Assembly: GCA_017942105.1 (NCBI GenBank)
Contig: JAGAVE010000074.1
Location: 1 to 50,418 of the forward strand
Direction of reading: 5' to 3'
DNA from: Clostridia bacterium
GTDB lineage: Bacteria; Bacillota; Clostridia; Oscillospirales; Acutalibacteraceae
Length of the DNA: 50,418 nt
Shown: positions 27,284 through 36,212 of the stretch, one piece after another
Layout: every line of letters starts with the position of its first letter
How positions within the stretch are numbered: position 1 is the stretch's first letter
Position numbers and translations under genes: made by a program
Notes under the pieces: generated by a model
Told to the model about the DNA's origin: nothing
What the model saw: the letters and a program-made list of their open reading frames with translations, nothing else
Databases searched by the model: none

Positions 27284-27409
27284 AAAAATACCTCCTGAAT
27301 TATCAAAAATTACATTGTAATTTTAGCACAGTAAACAGATGAATTCCAGCAAAAAATGGTCGATTTTTCAAAACTATCAAATTGCACTAAATGCGACTTT
27401 GATTTTGAT

Positions 27410-27447
27410 AAAAATGACGAAAAGGCAGAGAATGTCTCTACCTTTTC
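27410..27447 (-). terminator. Terminator after the LCAT-like gene
   Basis: A 13-pair stem with one G-U pair (27447-27435 with 27431-27419, loop of three) is followed on the minus strand by GTCATTTTTAT. Confidence 0.82.
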
Positions 27448-27453
27448 ACTGTT

Positions 27454-28947
27454 TTATTTTTCAGTTTTTTCAATTAACAATTTCAAAAGAGCAATGAAAT
27501 CAACATCAGTGCTTTGAGTATCCGAATTTTCTTTAGTCAATGGTTCAAGAGCCTCCGTCTGCTGATTATTGAGAAGAAACTGCGGATACTGCGGATATGT
27601 ATGTATCGTTTCCTGACCGGGCGTGTAAATAAGTGTATAAGCAAACTCGTTATAGCCGTCAGAGTACCAGGTATGCATCATATCCTTGACAAACCAGGTG
27701 ATTTCAGGGAAAGCGCAGGTTGAGGCATCAATCACATTATCGGGAGAAAGATGATTATGTCCGTCGTCAAATTTCTGTTCATAGCCTTCGCCAAGATTTT
27801 CACCATACGGTGCACAGGTTGCACCGAAGGAGGTGTGCTTGGTATCGATAAGAAAATCGCTCTGGTTTTTACTCTCATCGCCGAGAGGAACGGCAGCCTT
27901 ACCGTAATTTGAAATAATCGCAAAGTTGACGCCATTTGCCATCGCTTCCTCTATTATTTCTTCCTTGCGGTTCATAACCTCGTAATGATATTTATCAATC
28001 TTCTTTATCAGTTCTTTATTTACCTCTTCATCAAGCATAAAAGCTTTTGCCTCTTCGTATGAATCCTCTGCAACAAACACCCAGATTCCCGGGATATAGC
28101 CAAACAGGGACTTTATGCAATCTTCATAGACAACATCTTCAATATTCCCGATAAGACCGCCGAGAAGCTTTACAACCGGATGATAAACGAGCATTGAAAG
28201 GGTATTGTAAAGTGCACGGTAAAAGACCATTTCGGGCGAATTGCCTTCAAGGAAATTGCCGACATAATTCATAACAGACTTCGCATCAAGTGAAAGATCG
28301 CCTACGAAAAGAGAAGTCATCATTTCAATTCCGTCGAAAGCCGATGACTGCATAATTACAGTTTCAACGCTGTCATAGCCGTATGTATACAGATAAGCCA
28401 TTGTTACGGCTCCGCCCATACTTTCAGCTCTGAGAGCGACCTTATCGTGCCCCGTCAGGCGTTTTGTTTCTTCAATGTAATCATTAAGCTCAGCAGCTAT
28501 ATCAAAAACATCCTTACGCCAATCGTAACGGAAGGTTGATTTTGTATTTCTGTAGTGATAAGGTGACGGCGGCTCGTAGATTTCGATATCAACCGTAGGA
28601 TTTTTAGGATTTCCGTTTTCGTCACAGCTTGCATCATAAAAAAGGTTATTGACTTCAGCGCTGAGCTTATGAGCAAATTTATCGTAGTTACCCGTAAAGA
28701 TAAGCTCAACCAAAGGCAGAACCAGCCTTTTTATCATATCGGTTATAGCTTCGGTTTCAACGCCGAATGCTCCGTATTCATCCGGTGTGCCTGCATTCGC
28801 AACAAGTTCAGTATAAGCAAATCCCGTTACAAATATCACAGGAATGTTTCCGCAATCGCATTTTTCATCATCTGTCTGCGCGAAGATCTGCAGGCTTAAA
28901 GAAAAGGCTATTACAACTGAAAGAAAAACAGCTAAAAGTTTTTTCAT
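27454..28947 (-). CDS. Secreted alpha/beta hydrolase, LCAT-like acyltransferase/lipase
   Basis: This exported protein of 497 residues has a signal peptide (MKKLLAVFLSVVIAFSLSL, ending near FAQ). The order NIPVIFVTGFAYTEL, TFRYDWRKDVFDIAAEL and KVALRAESMGGAVTMAYL fits the lecithin:cholesterol acyltransferase branch of lipases. The nucleophile serine is in A-E-S-M-G, where alanine replaces the first glycine of GxSxG. A late FDDGHNHLSPDNVID carries candidate Asp and His of the triad. Such enzymes act on acyl esters of lipids. It has its own promoter (28969-28997) and terminator, next to other lipid-related genes downstream in the window. Confidence 0.78.
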   Translation of the reverse strand: MKKLLAVFLSVVIAFSLSLQIFAQTDDEKCDCGNIPVIFVTGFAYTELVANAGTPDEYGAFGVETEAITDMIKRLVLPLVELIFTGNYDKFAHKLSAEVNNLFYDASCDENGNPKNPTVDIEIYEPPSPYHYRNTKSTFRYDWRKDVFDIAAELNDYIEETKRLTGHDKVALRAESMGGAVTMAYLYTYGYDSVETVIMQSSAFDGIEMMTSLFVGDLSLDAKSVMNYVGNFLEGNSPEMVFYRALYNTLSMLVYHPVVKLLGGLIGNIEDVVYEDCIKSLFGYIPGIWVFVAEDSYEEAKAFMLDEEVNKELIKKIDKYHYEVMNRKEEIIEEAMANGVNFAIISNYGKAAVPLGDESKNQSDFLIDTKHTSFGATCAPYGENLGEGYEQKFDDGHNHLSPDNVIDASTCAFPEITWFVKDMMHTWYSDGYNEFAYTLIYTPGQETIHTYPQYPQFLLNNQQTEALEPLTKENSDTQSTDVDFIALLKLLIEKTEK

Positions 28948-28968
28948 AAAAGCGCCCCCTTTTCGTGA

Positions 28969-28997
28969 ATTATATCACATAAGAAATTCATTTTCAA
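28969..28997 (-). promoter_or_regulatory. Promoter of the LCAT-like gene
   Basis: On the minus strand TTGAAA (28997-28992), 17 bases, TATAAT (28974-28969). Confidence 0.72.
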
Positions 28998-29043
28998 TTC
29001 TTAAAACACAATTGAAAGCATATAATTTTCTCGGAGTGATTAT

Positions 29044-30585
29044 ATGTCCGGTGCGAAAAAGCTTTTACATAACACATTACTTCTGACTGCAACATCATTT
29101 ATTATGAGGACGGTTGCCGTCAGCTTCAACGCATATCTTACGGATAAAATAGGTTCAGACGGAATAGGTCTTTTTCAACTGATAAGCACGGTTTACGCTA
29201 TGGCAATTACATTTGCATCAGGAGGAATCAAGCTCGCGTCAATGCGTCTTGTTGCCGACAATATTTCTGAAAGCAGATTATCAGAAAGGCGTATTATGAA
29301 GAGTTGCCTTTTATACGCTCTTATCTGCGGTACAATTTTTGCAATTATACTTTTCGTTTTTTCTCCGTTTATAGGAACAAAATGGATATGTGACGAAAGA
29401 AGCGTATCGTCTCTCAAAATTCTCAGCCTTAGCCTTCCGTTTATTTCGGCATCTTCTGCACTTAACGGATATTTCACGGCAATCAGCAAGGTTTTTCGTT
29501 ACACCTTCGTACAGCTATGCGAGCAGATTTTTAAAATAACCATAACAGTTTTCGCCCTGAAAAGCTCTGTGAATTACGGTTTGGAAGCTTCCTGCGTCGC
29601 GATCGTTTTCGGCATAACAAGCGCTGAGATTTTTTCAATGCTGTCATCATATACCCTTTACAGGATAACAAGCAAAAACGGTAAAAACGGAAGGTTTACG
29701 GATATCGCAAAAAAACTGCTTCGCATTGCCGTCCCCGATGCCGTCGGCTCGCAGATGCGCTCAATTCTTATGACCGTCGAGCATCTGCTCATCCCCGTCG
29801 GTTTCAGAAAATCCGGAATAAATCCTCAGGGAGCAATGGCAACATACGGAATAATTCACGGAATGAGCTTGCCACTGATTTTGTATCCTTCCGCTTTGCT
29901 TTCATCGCTTTCAGGACTGCTTGTGCCTGAAATTTCTACACAGTATGCAGCAAAGAATCACACTCGCATAAGCTATATGACAGCGAGAGTTATTCACATC
30001 GCCCTTCTGTTTTCAATAGGCACTGCAGGAATTCTTTTTTTCAACGCAGAGGAAATTTCGCTCGCAGTTTATTCGGAAGAACGGGTAGCCTTTTACACCC
30101 GTCTGCTTTCGCCTCTTATTCCCATAATGTATATGGATATGACCATCGACGGAATCTTAAAAGGGCTTGACCAGCAGATGAGCTATATGCGATACAATAT
30201 TATTGACGCCGGCATCTGCGTTGTCTTTGTTTATATTCTCGTTCCCATACTTTCAGTCAAGGGATATATTTTTGTCGTCTTTCTCAGCGAAATAATCAAC
30301 TTTGCGCTAAGCTTCAGGCGGCTTACGATAGTCAGCGAAGTAAGAATTGACCTTTTCAAGGATATCGTTATCCCCGTCGGTTGCATAATCAGCTCCGGTG
30401 CTTTAAAAGATATTACTTTTTCTGCCGTTGTCGGAATCAGCGATAAAGCTTATGCAGTTTCCTCAACTGCTTTCTGCATAATTATATACCTTGTACTTCT
30501 GAAAATTTTCGACTCAATCGAGAACGAAGAAATATCCTGGATAAAAAATATCACACTCAGAAAAATGCAAAACCGCGGAGCTTAA
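29044..30585 (+). CDS. SpoVB-like MOP-superfamily flippase
   Basis: The protein of 513 residues has about 14 membrane helices and belongs to the MATE/MOP group of lipid-linked precursor flippases. The start GAKKLLHNTLLLTATSFIMR and the segment KIGSDGIGLFQLISTVYA match stage V sporulation protein B, which acts in spore cortex peptidoglycan synthesis in Bacillus. A short form of a SigE-like -10 (CATATAAT) lies about 20 bases before the start codon, but no clear -35 is visible, so control by a sporulation sigma factor is only a suggestion. The ribosome binding site is GGAGTG. Its 3' end overlaps a terminator shared with the converging lipase-like gene. Confidence 0.85.
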   Translation: MSGAKKLLHNTLLLTATSFIMRTVAVSFNAYLTDKIGSDGIGLFQLISTVYAMAITFASGGIKLASMRLVADNISESRLSERRIMKSCLLYALICGTIFAIILFVFSPFIGTKWICDERSVSSLKILSLSLPFISASSALNGYFTAISKVFRYTFVQLCEQIFKITITVFALKSSVNYGLEASCVAIVFGITSAEIFSMLSSYTLYRITSKNGKNGRFTDIAKKLLRIAVPDAVGSQMRSILMTVEHLLIPVGFRKSGINPQGAMATYGIIHGMSLPLILYPSALLSSLSGLLVPEISTQYAAKNHTRISYMTARVIHIALLFSIGTAGILFFNAEEISLAVYSEERVAFYTRLLSPLIPIMYMDMTIDGILKGLDQQMSYMRYNIIDAGICVVFVYILVPILSVKGYIFVVFLSEIINFALSFRRLTIVSEVRIDLFKDIVIPVGCIISSGALKDITFSAVVGISDKAYAVSSTAFCIIIYLVLLKIFDSIENEEISWIKNITLRKMQNRGA

Positions 30586-30594
30586 GCCCGCGGT
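30572..30594. terminator. Hairpin shared by converging genes
   Basis: ACCGCGG (30572-30578) pairs with CCGCGGT (30588-30594) around GCTTAAGC. On the minus strand it is followed by TTTGCATTTTT, a better tail than on the plus strand. It includes the stop codon of the SpoVB-like gene. Confidence 0.6.
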
Positions 30595-30601
30595 CTTAAT
30601 A

Positions 30602-32419
30602 TTATCTTACTTCAATATCAACATATTTTGTTGCGACTTCCCTGCCGTCAGAATCGCAGAGCACAGCTTTTAACCTGGTTGTGCCTTTGACTTTTGCAAC
30701 GATCACGCCGTCTTTATCAACACCTGCAATCGCTTCATTTTCGCTTGACCATTTAACCTCAGCATCGGGAAGACTGTATTCAAAGTCTATTTTCCCCTTA
30801 CTGCCTTTATCCAACGAGAGGATATAGCAATTCAGACGCAGCGGAGCATCTATATCGCTGTTATATTCAAGCATCTGCTCCTCAGTCAGCAATCTCATCC
30901 AGGTCATCTGAACATATGGCTGATGAATATTAGCAACCGTATTTAACTGCGACATAAGGGATTTTACGCTTCCGAAATTGATTTCAATATAATTAAGAAG
31001 CTTATCAATTATTTCAAAGAAGCCTTCAATTTCTTCGTCCGTTAAGTCTGCTCCCGCTTCGCTTGCCTCAACACAATCCGCAAGATAAACGATATAGCCG
31101 TTATTCTTAATCTGATTGTATTTTGAAGGCAAAACACACTGAAGAGTTGAATAAGACATTACGCCGACCGTTTCAAGAAAGTCGCCCGCATCTCTCTTCT
31201 TACCAAGATACTGACCGCCGAAGAAAATCATCGGCTTTTCAAGATTTTCAGCATAATACTCCCTGCTTATCATAACATCATTCGCAAGAGAATAGAAAAG
31301 ATGATTGAATATAGCCTCGCAGGAAAGAGATTCCTCTTCAGAATAGAAAAACTTATTCGGCTTTTTGCCCGTATGAGACATAAACGAGCTGAACTCATCA
31401 CACGCCGCCGTATATAATTCATCGTAATTCTCGCATCGGGATGCGGACGGAAGATAATACTTTCTTCCGTAGAATGTGAAATCAAAATTATCCATAACAA
31501 ACATCGGAACATAATCGCTCGGGTTTATTATATTGATAATATTTGAATAAATCTCATCCCCCGCCTTCGGGTCGCTCGTGCATTGCGGAATTTCATAAAG
31601 ATAAGAATAGATATTCTCATTTTCAAGCTGAGCCTTTGCAATATAGTCCTCTTCATCACCGAGAGTTTCCTTATATCTGCCGTCAATAAGCTCAGCGGCA
31701 AAAAGATTGCCTATAGAGGAACCGCGGCTGTATCCGGGAATAAGAAGCTTGACCGTACCGTAGGGTTCAAAATCCTTGAAATATTCATTAAAATAAAGCA
31801 TCAGCTTATCTTTTGAAATTTCAAATCCTTCGTGATTAACCCCCGTTCCTATACGGACATTTCCGCCCCACTCCATACCATAGTTACCGCTTCGTATTGC
31901 CGCGATGAGAATGGTCGTTTTTTCACCGTTGAGTTCAAGGTCCTTTCTGCCGACAGCAAGAGCGATTTCATCGTATCCCTCGGAGCCGTAAGCGAATGAT
32001 TCAACCTCATAGCCGCATTCATTGAGCATCTTACGGATGTGCTCATCCGGAACAGAGCTGTCAAAGGATTTAAAAGATGCCATTGATACGCAAAGAGCAT
32101 ATAAAGCAAGCTCGTGGTTATACTCATAGGCGCTTCGTTCGAAATAAGAATCGGAATAGGTATACGAATAAACCAAGGATTCATCAAACCAGTCGCACTG
32201 AAACTGCCCTTCCTTCACAACGGGGCGAATTTCTTTTTGAGACATTGAACCCGTCTGCAGGGAGAGTACAAAAAACAAAACAGCAAGCACAACGGCAAAT
32301 CTTTTTCTTCTCACCTTTGCACGGATTTTCTTTTTTATTTTCTTTTCTGCTTTTTTCTGAATCTTAAGCTCTTTTTTCTCAGCTTTTTCTTCAGGCGTTA
32401 CAGAATTTCTGCGTTTCAT
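30602..32419 (-). CDS. Membrane-anchored lipase-like protein with Big_2 domain
   Basis: The protein of 605 residues begins with a lysine-rich cytoplasmic tail of about 40 residues, then one membrane segment (FAVVLAVLFFVLSLQTG), then a large outer part. The outer part resembles class 3-type lipases: a nucleophile elbow in LLIPGYSRGSSIGNLFAAEL, after long alpha/beta stretches. The C-terminal 60 residues form a bacterial Ig-like (Big_2) domain (VKWSSENEAIAGVDKDG, GTTRLKAVLCD). The length of the charged tail is unusual. It is the last gene of a series with a PHP phosphoesterase and a ceramidase-like protein, which points to lipid or acyl-amide handling at the cell surface. Substrate unknown. Confidence 0.68.
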   Translation of the reverse strand: MKRRNSVTPEEKAEKKELKIQKKAEKKIKKKIRAKVRRKRFAVVLAVLFFVLSLQTGSMSQKEIRPVVKEGQFQCDWFDESLVYSYTYSDSYFERSAYEYNHELALYALCVSMASFKSFDSSVPDEHIRKMLNECGYEVESFAYGSEGYDEIALAVGRKDLELNGEKTTILIAAIRSGNYGMEWGGNVRIGTGVNHEGFEISKDKLMLYFNEYFKDFEPYGTVKLLIPGYSRGSSIGNLFAAELIDGRYKETLGDEEDYIAKAQLENENIYSYLYEIPQCTSDPKAGDEIYSNIINIINPSDYVPMFVMDNFDFTFYGRKYYLPSASRCENYDELYTAACDEFSSFMSHTGKKPNKFFYSEEESLSCEAIFNHLFYSLANDVMISREYYAENLEKPMIFFGGQYLGKKRDAGDFLETVGVMSYSTLQCVLPSKYNQIKNNGYIVYLADCVEASEAGADLTDEEIEGFFEIIDKLLNYIEINFGSVKSLMSQLNTVANIHQPYVQMTWMRLLTEEQMLEYNSDIDAPLRLNCYILSLDKGSKGKIDFEYSLPDAEVKWSSENEAIAGVDKDGVIVAKVKGTTRLKAVLCDSDGREVATKYVDIEVR

Positions 32420-32442
32420 CCTCTTTCCCCATCTCTTTAAAC

Positions 32443-33111
32443 TTACTTTATGATTTCGAATTCACCGCTTCTGAGAACACGCAGTAAATCCTCATTCGAG
32501 CTTATTTTTTCATCTGTGACGATACCGCTCAGATGTTCAGCGTGTGCCTCTCTGTGAAAATCCGTTCCGCCGACGCGAATTCTCATATTATTTTTTTCTG
32601 CCCAGGCTTCGGCTTTTTTGTTGATATCAGAATCGCCTGCTTTGGCATTGTATATTTCACAACCGTCAAGATATTTTGGATTTGTTCTGAAAATATACGG
32701 TCTGAACGGATGAGCCTGAAGAAAAATCATATCATTTTCTTTGCAAAGCTCATAAAACCTGCGAGGATAATATGTCATAAGATTTCCGTATTTTCTTATG
32801 AATTCGGGTGTCATACCGTAAACGAGATAATCGTTTCCGTTACCGTAAAAACGAACCTCCATTCCCAGCAGAACGGTAAAATCATCACCTGCTGCTTCCA
32901 GAGCTTTCTCATAACCCCTCAAATAGAAATCCGTTTCCTTCTGAGGCGCGAAAAGATGTCTGTCGAGAAAAGTCAGCGGCGAATAATGGTCTGTTATGAC
33001 CATTCCGCTGTATCCGTTAGCCTTATAAATCTCAACAGCTTTTTCCGCAGGGCAGGCGGCGCAACGGCTGACCTCCCCCGTATGACAATGCAATTCATAC
33101 TTATATTTCAT
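32443..33111 (-). CDS. PHP-domain phosphoesterase (histidinol phosphatase-like)
   Basis: This cytoplasmic protein of 222 residues is built almost only of a PHP domain. Metal ligands are seen in YELHCHTGEVS, MVITDHYSP, FLQAHPFRP and RVGGTDFHREAH. PHP proteins of this size hydrolyse phosphate esters such as histidinol phosphate, nucleotides or sugar phosphates. No his genes are near, so a role in histidine synthesis is not supported. It lies between the ceramidase-like gene (11 bases upstream) and the lipase-like gene (23 bases downstream), evidently in one transcript. Its function there is unknown. Confidence 0.85.
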   Translation of the reverse strand: MKYKYELHCHTGEVSRCAACPAEKAVEIYKANGYSGMVITDHYSPLTFLDRHLFAPQKETDFYLRGYEKALEAAGDDFTVLLGMEVRFYGNGNDYLVYGMTPEFIRKYGNLMTYYPRRFYELCKENDMIFLQAHPFRPYIFRTNPKYLDGCEIYNAKAGDSDINKKAEAWAEKNNMRIRVGGTDFHREAHAEHLSGIVTDEKISSNEDLLRVLRSGEFEIIK

Positions 33112-33122
33112 AAAAACCTCGT

Positions 33123-34556
33123 TTATTTCACTCTCTTCATTATGTCTGCAAAAGTATTTGAAAGAGTTTTTGCCGCTGAATAGCCGAGTGAATTTGTTTC
33201 GTGATAATGACCGCGGTCAAATTTATCCTTAGCTGTACTGAGATACGGCTCAGTCTTATGAAGAATAAAATCATTCGGCGGAACAACATAACCCGTAAAG
33301 TCATTACTTACGCCAAATACAAGAAGATTCTCATCTCCTGCGACTTCAACGAATGACGGAGGATTAATTTCCGGGCCTCTGCCCGTCGGAGACTCCTCTG
33401 CAGAGGCAGCACCGCCGTAAGCAATCTCAGGGAATGCTTCGCCGGGAATAATGAGCACCTGCTGAGAGCCTATCTTCATATATGTCATTTCTGAAACGAG
33501 AGCCATTCCAAGCTCTGACTCATCGCTTGCGACCATCTTTGAGCTCATAACCTTAAGCATTGCAAGGAAAGCAAGAACACCGTTATCTGCGTGATAATAG
33601 AACGGCTGCTGAAGGACTGTTATCTCTGCAGGCATTTTTTCATCGTTATCAATTCTGAGCGCTCCTGCGGCAAGTGCCTTACCCTGTTTTTCAGTTCTTA
33701 CCCATCTGTCTTCCTCATCATCAAATTCGCCCGGGTCAACAGCGCCGATCGCGCCGATACCGAAGAGAATATTTACATCCTTCTCAGCATAGATTGCTTC
33801 ACGAAGGAAATAGGGATAGTCTGCACTGCAAAGAGTGTTACCGCCGCCAAGGGTATTGGGATGAGCGGCAAAATTAAGAAGCCATGTTTCTTTTGAACCG
33901 TCATCGGGTACAAAGCGGAATCTCGTAAGCACATCGTGAAGAACGAAAGGAGGTCTTCTGTCATTCTGCGCCTCCGGAACATGAGTTGTGCCGAGGTAGA
34001 GGTCGCCCGACTTTCTGTTTTCATAAGCTTCGATGCAGATTTCCTTAATTGTTGCGAAAATCTTATTCATATAAGTATCGACCTTACCCGTAAACGGAAG
34101 CCTGCCCCAATAACCAACAGTATCGAAGCCTGCGTGCTGATGAGTACAGCAGATATTGATTGCCTTACACTTTACCTTCTCGCAGAAATCTGCAAGGCTT
34201 GCGCGGATAAGAGACACCTCAGTATTGGTAAGACCGATAATGTCAGCAGTTACCATAATGATACCGCCCTCTTCACCTACGCCAAGCCACATTGCGCTTG
34301 CCGTAAGATTATCGTGAATACCTGTCATATCCTGAGCCATTTTATGACCTGCTATGTAATACTTTTTCTTGCCGAAATCATCGGGCATAATTTCGCGCAT
34401 AGCGAAGCCGACATCGTACTTTGAATCCTTATTATTCTTAATTGTCGTCGGCATTACTTTTTCAAGTTCGGGAGCCGGACCCTTCTTTTTGAGCTTATTG
34501 CCCTTGCGCGTAGCAATCTTTTTAACAGCCGAAGCCGCTAACTTTCCTATATCCAT
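33123..34556 (-). CDS. Neutral ceramidase-like protein without signal peptide
   Basis: This protein of 477 residues is a paralogue of the secreted protein at 18030-19781. Shared features are KYDVGFAMREIMPDD at the start of the domain, MVTADIIGLTNTEVSLIRA, and ICCTHQHAGFDTVGYWG in the place of the family's zinc-binding motif, then LLNFAAHPNTLGGG. The N-terminus is basic and has no export signal, so this copy should act inside the cell. I chose the start at 34556, which has GGAGG seven bases upstream. It leads a three-gene unit with a PHP phosphoesterase and a lipase-like protein. Ceramide itself as substrate is not proven. Confidence 0.72.
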   Translation of the reverse strand: MDIGKLAASAVKKIATRKGNKLKKKGPAPELEKVMPTTIKNNKDSKYDVGFAMREIMPDDFGKKKYYIAGHKMAQDMTGIHDNLTASAMWLGVGEEGGIIMVTADIIGLTNTEVSLIRASLADFCEKVKCKAINICCTHQHAGFDTVGYWGRLPFTGKVDTYMNKIFATIKEICIEAYENRKSGDLYLGTTHVPEAQNDRRPPFVLHDVLTRFRFVPDDGSKETWLLNFAAHPNTLGGGNTLCSADYPYFLREAIYAEKDVNILFGIGAIGAVDPGEFDDEEDRWVRTEKQGKALAAGALRIDNDEKMPAEITVLQQPFYYHADNGVLAFLAMLKVMSSKMVASDESELGMALVSEMTYMKIGSQQVLIIPGEAFPEIAYGGAASAEESPTGRGPEINPPSFVEVAGDENLLVFGVSNDFTGYVVPPNDFILHKTEPYLSTAKDKFDRGHYHETNSLGYSAAKTLSNTFADIMKRVK

Positions 34557-34597
34557 AAAACATCCTCCAATCTTAAACTGCAAAAATTTCCGTTTAC

Positions 34598-34626
34598 ATT
34601 ATATCACAATACATCCGATCATACAA
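34598..34626 (-). promoter_or_regulatory. Promoter of the ceramidase-like operon
   Basis: On the minus strand TTGTAT (34626-34621), 17 bases, TATAAT (34603-34598). It diverges from the M20 peptidase promoter 35 bases away. Confidence 0.68.
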
Positions 34627-34660
34627 GTGAAATTTATGTTAACAAATATAACGAATAAGA

Positions 34661-34689
34661 TTGAAAGCGAGATTTATTTCTGCTATAAT
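34661..34689 (+). promoter_or_regulatory. Promoter of the M20 peptidase gene
   Basis: TTGAAA (34661-34666), 17 bases, TATAAT (34684-34689). The start codon used (34721) lies 31 bases downstream, which rules out the upstream in-frame ATG at 34661. Confidence 0.72.
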
Positions 34690-34720
34690 CATTGTTATCA
34701 TATCAAAAAGAGGCGATATT

Positions 34721-36163
34721 ATGAACTATGTTCTTTATGCCGTACTTGCAGTTATAGCAATACTTGTCCTTTTACTCCTTGTTGCGGTACTCAGAACAGC
34801 ACTGATGAAAACTAAAAAAGCGGACTATGTGCCGAACCCCGACCCGAAACGCACCGATGAATATGTTAAAAAGCTTTCTGAAATGGTGCAGTATGAAACT
34901 ATTTCAAAACGCGGCGAGGTTAACACAGACAAATTCCTCGGCTTTCATAAGGTACTTGAAAAGCTTTTCCCGACAGTTCACGAGAAACTTGAGAAAACTG
35001 AAATTGACGGCAACCTTCTCTTTAAATGGAAGGGAAAGTCAAGCGAAAAACCGATTCTTATTATGAGCCACCAGGATGTTGTTGAGGCTACGGGCGACTG
35101 GAAGTACCCTCCGTTCAGCGGTGAAGTTGCCGAGGGCAAGGTCTGGGGACGCGGAACATCGGACACGAAGTGTACCGTTATGGCTTTCCTTCAGGCTGCC
35201 GAGGAGCTGCTTAAGGAAGGCTACACACCTGACTGCGATGTTTACATTGCAAGCAGTTGTACGGAAGAAATCGGCGGCGACGGCGCTCCTAAAATCGTCG
35301 ATTATCTCGATAAACAAGGTGTCAAGCTTTTCCTCGTATGTGACGAGGGCGGCGGAATCATTCAGGATCCGATAGCTGGAATCAAGGGCAACTTTGCTAT
35401 GGTCGGCGTTTTTGAAAAAGGTTACGGCGATGTTAAATTTATCGCCCGTTCAACCGGCGGACACGCAAGTGCACCTCCAAAAAACACGCCCATCGCAAGA
35501 CTTTCGAAATTCGTTGCTCAGGTTGATAAGAAAAACCCGTTCAATGTTGAATTTATGCCCGAAGTTGAAGCAATGTTTTCAAAGCTTTCCCCATACGCAG
35601 GCTTTGGTTTAAGACTTATTTTCGGAAACCTTTGGCTGTTCAAGCCGCTTATGAAGAAGCTTCTTCCGATGATAAGCGCTCAGGCCGGCGCAATGCTTTC
35701 AACTACAATTGCATTCACTATGTCTGAAGGCTCAAACGGTTATAATGTTATTCCGCAAGAGGCTTCAATCTGTGCAAATATGAGATACATTCCTCATCAA
35801 GGAACCGACGAAAGCCTTGAGGTTATCACAAACCTTGCTAAGAAATACAATATTGAGACCGAGGTTGTTTATAAGGGTTATCCCTCACCTTGCGTTGATA
35901 TCAACGGCGAGGCATTTAAAATGGTTGAAACAGCTATCAATGAATGTTTCCCCGGTGTTGGTTGCAGCCCATATGTTGTAACAGGCGCAACTGATGCCCG
36001 TTTCTATTCCAAAATCTGCGACAGTTGCGTTCGCTTTGCCCCAGTTGTTTACGGTCCCGAGCAAATGAAAGGTATGCATGGACTTAACGAAAACATTGAA
36101 TGTAACACCCTTCAGGGCGCAGTTGATTTCTACAAAAAAATCATCACGATGCAAAAAAGATAA
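34721..36163 (+). CDS. Membrane-anchored M20 family peptidase/amidohydrolase
   Basis: The protein of 480 residues has one N-terminal membrane helix (residues 3-27) and then a di-zinc M20 domain. The metal and catalytic motifs are LIMSHQDVVEATG, WGRGTSDTKCT and SSCTEEIGGDGA, and a later ATDARFY region carries further ligands. The resemblance is closest to the Cps1/PM20D1 type of carboxypeptidase, whose animal member acts on N-acyl amino acids. That would fit the lipid-amide theme of the neighbouring ceramidase-like gene, but a dipeptidase is equally possible. It has its own promoter and a 13-pair terminator. Confidence 0.87.
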   Translation: MNYVLYAVLAVIAILVLLLLVAVLRTALMKTKKADYVPNPDPKRTDEYVKKLSEMVQYETISKRGEVNTDKFLGFHKVLEKLFPTVHEKLEKTEIDGNLLFKWKGKSSEKPILIMSHQDVVEATGDWKYPPFSGEVAEGKVWGRGTSDTKCTVMAFLQAAEELLKEGYTPDCDVYIASSCTEEIGGDGAPKIVDYLDKQGVKLFLVCDEGGGIIQDPIAGIKGNFAMVGVFEKGYGDVKFIARSTGGHASAPPKNTPIARLSKFVAQVDKKNPFNVEFMPEVEAMFSKLSPYAGFGLRLIFGNLWLFKPLMKKLLPMISAQAGAMLSTTIAFTMSEGSNGYNVIPQEASICANMRYIPHQGTDESLEVITNLAKKYNIETEVVYKGYPSPCVDINGEAFKMVETAINECFPGVGCSPYVVTGATDARFYSKICDSCVRFAPVVYGPEQMKGMHGLNENIECNTLQGAVDFYKKIITMQKR

Positions 36164-36169
36164 AAATTT

Positions 36170-36212
36170 AAGCAGTATTGAGTTTCATTCTCAATACTGC
36201 TTGTTTTATTTT
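36170..36212. terminator. Bidirectional terminator of M20 and acyl-CoA synthetase genes
   Basis: A 13-pair perfect stem AAGCAGTATTGAG (36170-36182) with CTCAATACTGCTT (36190-36202) is followed by GTTTTATTTT on the plus strand and by AAATTTTTA on the minus strand. Confidence 0.9.

Noticed and set aside
27284-27409. Promoter of the secreted PHP gene (TAAAAT near 27320)
   Set aside because: A -10-like box is visible but no acceptable -35 at 16-18 bases, so I did not list it.
32443-33111. Histidinol phosphatase for histidine synthesis
   Set aside because: The PHP fold fits, but no his genes are near and the operon is lipid-related in content.
32533-33183. Plus-strand ORF of 216 residues opposite the PHP phosphoesterase
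   Set aside because: It mirrors a gene with all metal-binding motifs and spans an operon junction, so it is a shadow.
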